DNA of 64,000 nt, taken from the NCBI RefSeq assembly GCF_015207755.1, contig NZ_JADEWH010000003.1:124001-188000 (forward strand), in the 5' to 3' direction. The stretch is from Nodularia sp. LEGE 06071 (lineage in GTDB: Bacteria; Cyanobacteriota; Cyanobacteriia; Cyanobacteriales; Nostocaceae). Below the pieces are notes generated by a model that worked only from the letters and a program-made list of their open reading frames with translations, did not search any database and was not told the origin of the DNA. Below are positions 18,537 to 26,096 of this stretch, piece by piece (position 1 is the stretch's first letter; every line of letters starts with the position of its first letter). The position numbers and the translations under genes are program-made.

Positions 18537-19643
18537 TTAAGCAATTTTTGAGGGGTTGAGGAAGGAATAGTCAATATAACCCTTTTCGTCGCCTCCGTAG
18601 AAGGTGCTGCGGTCAGGTTCATTCAGGGCTGTATCTAACCGCAAACGTGCTGGTAAATCTGGATTGGCAATATACAATGTGCCAAAGGAAACTAAGTCAG
18701 CATGACCATTGGCGATCGCATTATTAGCTTTTTCTTTGTCATAACCACCATTGGTAATTAGTGTTCCTTGATAAATAGCCCGGAAATAACTAACTGGAAT
18801 TGATGTGCCACCATGCCGAATATCTGCTGGTGTGGGTTCCATTATGTGAATATACGCTAATTCAAATTGATTAAGTGCATCAATCACATAGCTAAATGTG
18901 GCCTTGGGATTCGAGTCACTGATATTGTTATAGGTGTTGCTGGGTGAGAGCTTAATGCCGACACGATTGCCACCCCAAACGCTACACACAGCCTCTGTAA
19001 CTTCCAGTATGAATCGCGCTCGATTTTCTATAGATCCACCATAGCGATCGCTACGTTGATTTGCACTATCTTGAAGAAACTGATCGAGCAAATATCCAAA
19101 GGCTCCATGAATCTCTACACCATCAAAGCCAGCAGCTAGAGCATTTTTGGCTCCTTGGCGAAATTGGTCAACTACATCGGCAATTTCGTCGGTTTCTAAA
19201 GCACGAGGGGTGACAAAGGGTTGAGAACCAGTATAAGTCATGGCATCACCTACAGGAGCGATCGCCGAAGGAGCTACTGGTAACGCGCCATCAGGTTGCA
19301 ACGAGGGGTGAGAAATTCGCCCAACGTGCCACAACTGTAAAAATATCCGTCCACCTACACTATGTACGGCATCAGTTACCTGCCGCCATCCGTCAATTTG
19401 TTCTGGGGAATGAATCCCAGGCGTTGCTGGATAGCCTACTCCTTGGGGTGATACTTGGGTAGCTTCAGTCACAATCAATCCCGCCGTGGCTCTTTGAGCG
19501 TAATACTTAGCATTAATGGCAGTGGGGACATTTCCCTCACCAGCACGATTGCGGGTCATCGGAGCCATGACAATGCGGTTAGGCAATGTGTAGGGGCCTA
19601 GTTGGACGGAAGCGAATAAATCGGTGCTAGTTAGATTATTCAT
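18537..19643 (-). CDS. Old Yellow Enzyme family FMN ene-reductase
   Basis: The 368-residue protein is an OYE-type flavoenzyme that reduces activated C=C bonds with NADPH. It begins with the typical LFASVQLGPYTLPNRIVMAPMTRNRA and has QLWHVGR, DGVEIHGAFGYLLDQF and RYGGSIENRARF. At the substrate-binding pair (His191/Asn194 in yeast OYE1, His/His in NemA) the first His is kept but the second position is Phe (HGAF), which is unusual relative to those references. I start at the ATG at 19643, one base overlapping the end of the upstream DsbA-like fragment (TGATG). Confidence 0.9.
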   Translation of the reverse strand: MNNLTSTDLFASVQLGPYTLPNRIVMAPMTRNRAGEGNVPTAINAKYYAQRATAGLIVTEATQVSPQGVGYPATPGIHSPEQIDGWRQVTDAVHSVGGRIFLQLWHVGRISHPSLQPDGALPVAPSAIAPVGDAMTYTGSQPFVTPRALETDEIADVVDQFRQGAKNALAAGFDGVEIHGAFGYLLDQFLQDSANQRSDRYGGSIENRARFILEVTEAVCSVWGGNRVGIKLSPSNTYNNISDSNPKATFSYVIDALNQFELAYIHIMEPTPADIRHGGTSIPVSYFRAIYQGTLITNGGYDKEKANNAIANGHADLVSFGTLYIANPDLPARLRLDTALNEPDRSTFYGGDEKGYIDYSFLNPSKIA

Positions 19644-19957
19644 CAGCGTTTGATGTTGGGTTGGATCGTATTTATAAACAAAGTATCGTGCATTTGCCAA
19701 AATTTCCCCTGATTGGCTGCTTTTTGTGATTGGGGATAAATTTTAGTTTGGGGAAAATAACAAGAAAATACAAAGTAAATTTGGTTACTAATATGTTGCT
19801 GAATCTTTTGGACTATCCTGTAAGCCTCTCCACTGTGAGGACATTGATAATTGCCATACTTAACCAGGACTATAGGTGCATCTATGGTTCCCTGAGTGCG
19901 ATCATCGCTGTGAAAAATCGGCACGATCAGCCTGTTATGATCATTTATCTGACTCAT
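19643..19957 (-). pseudogene. DsbA-like thioredoxin-fold protein, C-terminally truncated
   Basis: The 104-residue frame matches the N-terminal half of DsbA-family proteins: APIVLVKYGNYQCPHSGEAYRIV at about 28-50 and GKFWQMHDTLF near the end. The helical insertion after the QTKIYPQSQKAA segment is shortened, and the domain stops before the second half of the thioredoxin fold (no cis-Pro loop). The active-site motif reads CPHS instead of CPxC. It is probably a decayed gene cut by the OYE gene junction, though the TGATG overlap would allow coupled translation. Confidence 0.6.
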
Positions 19958-20155
19958 GGAAAACCTTGCTGGAAAACAATGCTTAAAAGTCTGTGAAAGT
20001 CAGCCCACAGGTTCAACCTCGTCTAGGCTTTAATATATACAATCAGTAAAAGTTTGTCCCTATGCCAGGGTTAAAGTTTTCAGCAGATAGAAAGGTAAAG
20101 CATAATTTGTCCAGGAGAGTAGGAGATTACCCTAACTTGAGGCTAGGTGTAATTG

Positions 20156-20704
20156 TTAGCCTTTAATTTCTTGTTGGATTAACAAAGAGGCGATCGCTTC
20201 ATCGCACCATTCAATCCACATAGTTTCGTAGCGAATACCGCACCGCAGGGTGAGATAAATATGTCGTTGCGGGCGAGACAGATGATCCAAATCGCCAAAT
20301 TCTAGCTCGCGGGAGCGATAATACTCTAGTTTTTGCTGATGGAATTGCTTACGTCGCTCAATTTCACGGATGAGGATATCTTCAGGAACGATAAACCCAC
20401 TGCGTACTTTTACGAGTAAATCTTCACGGATTGCAGTTGCTTCCGAGGGTTCGGCAATCCAAGAAATCAATTCTTGCCTACCTGTATCGGTAAGGGAATA
20501 GATTTTTTTGTCGGGACGAACCGATTGTGGCAATACTTCCACTTCTACCCAGTCCTTATCCTGCATTCGTGCTAGTTCTCGGTAAATCTGCTGAGAAGTG
20601 GCTTGCCAATAGCAACTTACTTTTTCATTAAATTCTTTGCTGAGGTCGTAGCCTGTCCGAGGAGACTGAAGCAAGATGCTGGCGATCGCATGGGCTAGGC
20701 TCAT
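20156..20704 (-). CDS. PadR family transcriptional regulator
   Basis: The 182-residue protein has an N-terminal PadR winged helix (about 1-90: MSLAHAIASILLQSPRTGYDLSKEF, then QIYRELARMQDKDWVEVE and KKIYSLTDTGRQEL) and a C-terminal helical domain of the virulence-activator alpha type. PadR proteins usually repress a nearby efflux or detoxification gene and let go on ligand binding. It is divergent from the RND pump genes at 20829, with inverted repeats in the gap, so it most likely controls that pump and itself. Confidence 0.9.
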   Translation of the reverse strand: MSLAHAIASILLQSPRTGYDLSKEFNEKVSCYWQATSQQIYRELARMQDKDWVEVEVLPQSVRPDKKIYSLTDTGRQELISWIAEPSEATAIREDLLVKVRSGFIVPEDILIREIERRKQFHQQKLEYYRSRELEFGDLDHLSRPQRHIYLTLRCGIRYETMWIEWCDEAIASLLIQQEIKG

Positions 20705-20723
20705 AATTCTTTCTTGACATAAA

Positions 20724-20778
20724 CAACTAGTTGCATATACGCTTTCATGTATACAACTATTTTCATAACAATTAGTTG
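20724..20778. promoter_or_regulatory. CAACTA/TAGTTG inverted repeats: candidate PadR operator
   Basis: The 124-bp gap between padR and the RND adaptor gene holds a perfect 10-bp palindrome CAACTAGTTG (20724-20733) and, 20 bp on, the same half-site as CAACTA (20754-20759) and TAGTTG (20773-20778) spaced by 13 bp. Four copies of one half-site in a short divergent promoter region fit the operator of a dimeric winged-helix repressor. The link to PadR is inference. Confidence 0.55.
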
Positions 20779-20828
20779 AATATTACAACGCTTCTTGTCA
20801 ACGTAGCACAAAAATAAGTGGCTAGCTT

Positions 20829-22151
20829 ATGGAAGCCGAAGTTCGGGAAATCGAGGTACAGGTGGGAGAGGAGGCTCTGAAGCATCCCAGAAAGACTGGC
20901 GTGAGGAATCTGCTAATTGCGAGTGGGATGATAGTGGCGATCGCCTTCGGAATATATGAACGGTTGTCTGCTGGACAGGAAGTGGCTATTTCTGCCCCGT
21001 TGGCAGTGCAAGTCATTAAGCTCAAGCCTGTACAGTCATACCAAGTGACGCGTTTTTATACGGGTGAAGTAGTAGCCACTCGCCGCAGCGAATTGGGCTT
21101 TGAGCGGGGGGGAAAAGTCATTGAAATTATCTTCAATCGCGGACAAACTGTAGAAAAAGGCGCAGTCATTGCCCGGTTAGATACGCAAAATCTCCAAGCG
21201 CAATTGGCACAATTAGCCGCCGGGCGATCCCGTGCAGTGGCAGAATTACGAGAATTGCAGAATGGTCCACGTAAAGAAACCATTGCCGTGGCGCGTTCTC
21301 AAGTGGCAGATATAGAAAATCGGTTGCGGTTGGAAAATATTCGTCGCGATCGCCGCAGTTCTCTGTACGCAGAAGGGGCGATTTCCCGTGAACAGTTGGA
21401 TGAAGTGGCATTTAATCGAGATGCCCTCGCCGACCGTCTCGCTGCTGCCCAGAGTGAATTAGAAGCGTTGCAAAACGGCACACGCCAAGAACAAATCGCT
21501 GCCCAAACCGCAACGGTGGCGCAAATTGCAGCCAGCATGGGCGATGTAGAAATCAATATTGAAAAAAGCATTCTCCGCGCTCCTTTTCGTGGTGTGATCG
21601 GGGAACGAAATTTGGATGAAGGCAGTGTGGTACAACCAGGACAGGCCATTGTGCGCCTAGTAGAAAATGTCACCCCTGAAGTAGAAATTGGCGTACCGCC
21701 CCAAGTCGTGCAGACCTTGAAAGTGGGGAGTCGTCAACAGGTACAGGTGGGGGAGCAAATTTATGCTGCCCAAGTGCTGGCTCATAAACCAGAGATTAAC
21801 CCCCAAACCCGGACTCGGACAGTGGTTTTGCAATTGGTTAGTACAGGTCAAACTATGCCAGCATCGGGAGAAATCGCCCGTCTGCAAGTGGAACAAATGG
21901 TATCTACCCAGGGATTTTGGTTGCCAGTATCCGCCTTAATTAAGGGAGAGCGCGGATTGTGGTCTTGCTTTGTCACTGCTCCAGAGGGAGAAACCCATCG
22001 CATCGAACGGCGGGATGTGGAAGTTTTGTATACCGAAGGCGATCGCGTTTTGGTACGTGGAACCATCGTTGCTGGGGAAGAAGTTGTCAACAGTGGTACT
22101 CACCGCTTGGTTTCTGGGCAAATCGTTAAATCAGTGGACAGTGAACAGTGA
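20829..22151 (+). CDS. RND efflux periplasmic adaptor (membrane fusion protein)
   Basis: The 440-residue adaptor has an N-terminal membrane anchor (about 26-45), a biotinyl-lipoyl half (RGGKVIEIIFNRGQTVEKGAVIARLD, about 95-120), an alpha-hairpin coiled coil (about 125-235) and the second lipoyl half (LRAPFRGVIGERNLDEGSVVQPGQ). The remaining beta-barrel and membrane-proximal domains follow. There is no lipobox Cys. It should link the RND permease encoded 126 bp downstream to a TolC-like channel, which is not encoded here. The ATG has no strong ribosome site. Confidence 0.9.
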   Translation: MEAEVREIEVQVGEEALKHPRKTGVRNLLIASGMIVAIAFGIYERLSAGQEVAISAPLAVQVIKLKPVQSYQVTRFYTGEVVATRRSELGFERGGKVIEIIFNRGQTVEKGAVIARLDTQNLQAQLAQLAAGRSRAVAELRELQNGPRKETIAVARSQVADIENRLRLENIRRDRRSSLYAEGAISREQLDEVAFNRDALADRLAAAQSELEALQNGTRQEQIAAQTATVAQIAASMGDVEINIEKSILRAPFRGVIGERNLDEGSVVQPGQAIVRLVENVTPEVEIGVPPQVVQTLKVGSRQQVQVGEQIYAAQVLAHKPEINPQTRTRTVVLQLVSTGQTMPASGEIARLQVEQMVSTQGFWLPVSALIKGERGLWSCFVTAPEGETHRIERRDVEVLYTEGDRVLVRGTIVAGEEVVNSGTHRLVSGQIVKSVDSEQ

Positions 22152-22277
22152 ACAGTTATCACGCCAATTTAATCAGGAATTTCAGGTTAAGACATAAAGG
22201 GATAATCAAACTTAGACACCATTCAGGTTTTAACCCACTCCCCACTCCCTACTCCCCACTCCCCAGCTATAACTGAT

Positions 22278-25200
22278 ATGGCACAGCTATTCTTTCGCAA
22301 TTTGCGCTTGCTATTGTTGGCGATTTTTCTGATTGTGGCTTGGGGAACTGTCACCTTTCAATCCCTACCCCGTCTGGAAGATCCAGAACTGACTTCTCGT
22401 TTTGCTCTAGTTACTACTTTTTTGCCAGGAGGAACCACTGAACGCACTGAATCTCTGGTAACTGATCCCATTGAAGCCAAGATTGCTGAAATTCCGGAAG
22501 TGAAAAGCTATGAGTCCACGTCACGCGCCGGAGTTTCTACCATTGCCATAGATTTACTCGATAGTCTGGGTAAAAATAGTGTACCTTTGGTGTGGTCACG
22601 GGTGCGGGATAAGTTGCGGGAGGTGCAAGGGGAATTACCCAACGCAGCCAGTGAACCAAAATTAGATGAGGGAGAAGTGCGTGCCTATGCCCTCCTAGCA
22701 GCCCTAACTTGGGAACAGTCTGATGCGCCGAACTACGCCATTTTGCGGCGACGGGCAGAGGTGTTAAAAAATGCCTTGCGATCGCTCTCTGGCACAGATG
22801 AAGTGGAGATTTTTGGCGCACCCCAAGAAGAAATCACGGTGAATGTGAATACAGAAACTCTTGCTAGTTTGGGAATTACCGCCTCAGAATTAGCCGGGCA
22901 AATTCAACAAAGCGATGCCAAAACTTCCGCCGGACAGTTTCGCGGTGACAATACTCTGCTCTATGAAGTTCAGGGAGAATTGGATACCCTGAACCGTTTG
23001 CAGCAAATACCTGTGGGCTGTTCTAACTGTGAATCTAACCGGGAATTTCGCCTTTTGGCAGATATCGCCACTATTGAAAAAGGAATCGCCACACCGCCCA
23101 CAGAATTAGCATTTACTGCCGGTAAAGCCGCGATCGCCGTTGGTGTTTATGTCCAACCCCAATATCGTCTGGATCGTTGGGCTGTGGCAGCAGAGAAAGC
23201 GATTGATAGCTTTCGGGCTGATTTACCCAAAGGGATACAGTTAGAAATTGTCTTTGATCAGAGTCGTTATGTGACTGCGCGGTTAAATAATCTCATCGGT
23301 AATTTGCTGTCTGGTGCTTTGATGCTGTTTGTGATTTGCATTATCATGATGGGCTGGCAACAGGCATTAGCTGTCCAGATGGCACTGCCGCTTTCAGTAG
23401 CGATCGCCCTAATTGTCATGGGATTATTGGGTATTCCCTTACATCAAATGTCGGTGACGGGGCTAATTGTGGCCTTGGGCATTCTGGTGGATAATGCGAT
23501 TATTCTCGTGGATGAGATGAATATCCGCCTGAAAGCGGGAATGTCTTTAGAAACTGCCATCACAGAAACCGTGCAGTATCTCCGCGCTCCTTTGCTAGGG
23601 GGGACATTAACCACCGTATTCTCCTTTGCACCTATTGCCTTACTTCCCGGTGCAACTGGTGAATTTGTCGGGACAATTGGTTTAAATGTGATTGTGGCAG
23701 TGTTGGCTTCGCTGTTGGTGGCATTAACGATTTCGCCAGCGATTACCGCGAAAATTTATCAGTGGAATCATCGTCGCTCCCTCACTACCAAAGGAATGGG
23801 AAGATGGGGGGAATCAGGATTTTCTCATCCTGGACTGACGGCCTGGTATCGCCGTTCTTTGCAGTGGTCGTTGCGGTATCCCAAACGCGCGATCGCCTTG
23901 ACGCTAATTTTTCCTGTATTGGGGTTTACCCTCATGACTACCTTAAGTTTACAATTCTTTCCCCCTGCGGATCGTGAACAGTTCATAGTGGAGTTAGAAT
24001 TGCCTCCTGCCAGTTCTCTAACGCAAATTCAGCAGCTGACACAAGAGGTAGAAGCCAGCTTACGCAGCCATTCTGAAGTTCAACAAGTGTATTGGTTCTT
24101 GGGCAAGAGTGCGCCTAAAGTCTATTACAACCAACTCAATAATCGGGAGAACGAGAGCAGTTTTGCCGGGGCGATTGTGCAGATGAATGGCATTGCTGGC
24201 GATCGCTTTATTCGCCAATTGCAAACAGAATTTAACAGTGCCTTTCCGAATGCTCGTGCGTTGGTGCGGTTATTTGAACAGGGGCCACCTTTTGAAGCCC
24301 CGATTGAGTTACGAATTTACGGATCTGATGTTGCTCGCCTGCAACAATTGAGTGAGCAAGTCCGGGAAGTTTTGGCAGAAGTTCCCACCATTACCCACAT
24401 TCGTACCCGTCTCAATGATGTGCTTCCTCAACTCGCCCTAGATATTGACGAACCAGAAGCGCGATCGCGAGGTTTAAGCCGTCTAGAAACTGCACGGCAA
24501 TTGCAAATCATCACCGAAGGAGTAAACGGTGGCACGATTTTAGAAGATACCGAAGAAGTGCCTGTCCGAGTCCGCCTGAGTAATAGCGATCGCGCTGACT
24601 TGAGCCAATTGCAATCGGTGAATCTGCTCACGAGCGATCGCAACGGCTACATTCCCTTAGAAACCATTGGCAAACTGAGTTTAATCCCCAAAAATGCCGC
24701 CATCACTCGCAAAAATGGTCTGAGAGTCAGCACCGTCCAGGGCTATCTCACCGCCGGAACCTTACCTGCCAACGCTCTGGCTGATTTTCGCCAACGTTTA
24801 CAAAACTCTTTCTCCCTACCCCAAGGCTATAACCTAGAATTTGGTGGTGAAGAAGAAGAACGTAACAGCGCCACTGGGGGACTACTCGGCTATGGCATCG
24901 TGCTAGGAATTGCCTTAGTGGTAACTCTGGTACTTTCGATGAATTCTTTCGCCCTAGCGGGTTTGATTGGTATCGTGGCGATTCTTGCCATTGGTTTAGG
25001 CGGATTATCGATTTGGCTGTTCGGCTATCCCTTTGGTTTTAATCCCATTATTGGTACTGTGGGACTGATTGGGGTGGCGGTGAATGATTCGATTACTGTT
25101 CTCACTGCTGTAAAGAGTGATCCCCTAGCCCAGAAGGGCGATTGCCAAGCTATAGTCGAAACCGTCATGCATACTACGCGCCATGTCCTGACAACCACAT

Positions 25201-25370
25201 TCACCACAATGGCAGGTTTTATCCCCCTGATTCTCGGCGGCGGTGGATTTTGGCCTCCTTTAGCAGTGGTAATTGCCGGCGGTGTAGGTGGTGCAACCAT
25301 TCTCGCCCTTTACTTTATTCCTAGTGCCTATTTATTGTTGCGACCATCGCGCGCAGCGTCAGTGAGGTAG
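22278..25370 (+). CDS. RND family efflux permease (AcrB/HAE-like)
   Basis: The 1030-residue inner-membrane transporter has the twofold RND repeat: TM1 at about 10-30, a porter domain, a TM2-6 bundle (from about 340), a TM near 535 and a second porter domain and TM bundle to the end. The proton-relay helix reads GILVDNAIILVDEMN, with a single Asp where AcrB has Asp-Asp. Both halves keep the expected large periplasmic loops. Expected function is proton-driven export of drugs, metals or lipophiles with the adaptor upstream. It converges with the response regulator gene (18-bp gap). Its last codons (RPSRAASVR) overlap a small GCGCGCAGCG repeat. Confidence 0.92.
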   Translation: MAQLFFRNLRLLLLAIFLIVAWGTVTFQSLPRLEDPELTSRFALVTTFLPGGTTERTESLVTDPIEAKIAEIPEVKSYESTSRAGVSTIAIDLLDSLGKNSVPLVWSRVRDKLREVQGELPNAASEPKLDEGEVRAYALLAALTWEQSDAPNYAILRRRAEVLKNALRSLSGTDEVEIFGAPQEEITVNVNTETLASLGITASELAGQIQQSDAKTSAGQFRGDNTLLYEVQGELDTLNRLQQIPVGCSNCESNREFRLLADIATIEKGIATPPTELAFTAGKAAIAVGVYVQPQYRLDRWAVAAEKAIDSFRADLPKGIQLEIVFDQSRYVTARLNNLIGNLLSGALMLFVICIIMMGWQQALAVQMALPLSVAIALIVMGLLGIPLHQMSVTGLIVALGILVDNAIILVDEMNIRLKAGMSLETAITETVQYLRAPLLGGTLTTVFSFAPIALLPGATGEFVGTIGLNVIVAVLASLLVALTISPAITAKIYQWNHRRSLTTKGMGRWGESGFSHPGLTAWYRRSLQWSLRYPKRAIALTLIFPVLGFTLMTTLSLQFFPPADREQFIVELELPPASSLTQIQQLTQEVEASLRSHSEVQQVYWFLGKSAPKVYYNQLNNRENESSFAGAIVQMNGIAGDRFIRQLQTEFNSAFPNARALVRLFEQGPPFEAPIELRIYGSDVARLQQLSEQVREVLAEVPTITHIRTRLNDVLPQLALDIDEPEARSRGLSRLETARQLQIITEGVNGGTILEDTEEVPVRVRLSNSDRADLSQLQSVNLLTSDRNGYIPLETIGKLSLIPKNAAITRKNGLRVSTVQGYLTAGTLPANALADFRQRLQNSFSLPQGYNLEFGGEEEERNSATGGLLGYGIVLGIALVVTLVLSMNSFALAGLIGIVAILAIGLGGLSIWLFGYPFGFNPIIGTVGLIGVAVNDSITVLTAVKSDPLAQKGDCQAIVETVMHTTRHVLTTTFTTMAGFIPLILGGGGFWPPLAVVIAGGVGGATILALYFIPSAYLLLRPSRAASVR

Positions 25371-25388
25371 TTTACCATTTTCCCATAG

Positions 25389-26024
25389 CTACTGAAGACT
25401 GACAATTCCCCGCTTCAGGGCTGTAATCACGGCTTGAATGCGATCGCTTACTCCCAATTTACTGTAAATATTATTGACATGGTACTTGACAGTACCCTCT
25501 GATATCTGCAACACCACACCAATTTCTTGATTGCTTTTACCAGTAGTGATCAGCCGCATTACTTCTAATTCTCTTTTGCTCAGTTGCAGGCTACCAACTC
25601 GCTCTGCTAGTTTACTGCCTACGGAAGCGGGAATATATTTCTTCCCAGAATTAACAATCTGAATGGCTTCTAGTAGTTCATCTGGTTCAGCATCCTTGAG
25701 TAAATAGCCTTTTGCTCCGGCTTTTAGTCCCCGATAGATGTCTTCGTCGCCGTCGTAGGTAGTCAGAACAATAATTTGGGCGTTGGTAAACTCGGCACAT
25801 AAGGCGGTAATGGCAGTAACTCCATCCATTTCTGGCATTCGTAAATCCATTAAAGTTACATCCGGTTGATGTTGACGAAATGCTAAAACTGCCTCATGTC
25901 CGTTTTCAGCCTGGGCGACAACTGCCATATCTGATTCCCGATCAATCATCGCCGCTAAACCCTGACGGACTACAGGATGATCATCAACAATTAAGATGCG
26001 AATCGGAATATTGTGAGTCAACAT
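25389..26024 (-). CDS. NarL/FixJ-type response regulator
   Basis: The receiver domain (1-125) has the acidic pair D14/D15, the phospho-acceptor D60 (VTLMD) and K110 (GYLLK). A LuxR-type DNA-binding domain (about 148-205: LSKRELEVMRLITTGKSNQEI then GTVKYHVNNIYSKL) completes the 211 residues. It lies 60 bp after the GAF histidine kinase on the same strand and is almost certainly its partner. A heptamer repeat (ATTACGA) fills the gap. Confidence 0.93.
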   Translation of the reverse strand: MLTHNIPIRILIVDDHPVVRQGLAAMIDRESDMAVVAQAENGHEAVLAFRQHQPDVTLMDLRMPEMDGVTAITALCAEFTNAQIIVLTTYDGDEDIYRGLKAGAKGYLLKDAEPDELLEAIQIVNSGKKYIPASVGSKLAERVGSLQLSKRELEVMRLITTGKSNQEIGVVLQISEGTVKYHVNNIYSKLGVSDRIQAVITALKRGIVSLQ

Positions 26025-26046
26025 AACTGAGGACTTGTACCCTCTT

Positions 26047-26096
26047 AAATTACGAATTACGAATTACGAACTACGAATTACGAATTACGAATTAGT
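26047..26096. repeat. ATTACGA tandem heptamers
   Basis: Six copies of ATTACGA (one reading ACTACGA) lie in tandem between the histidine kinase stop and the response regulator start. A shorter run of the same unit occurs at 62812-62832. Confidence 0.85.
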
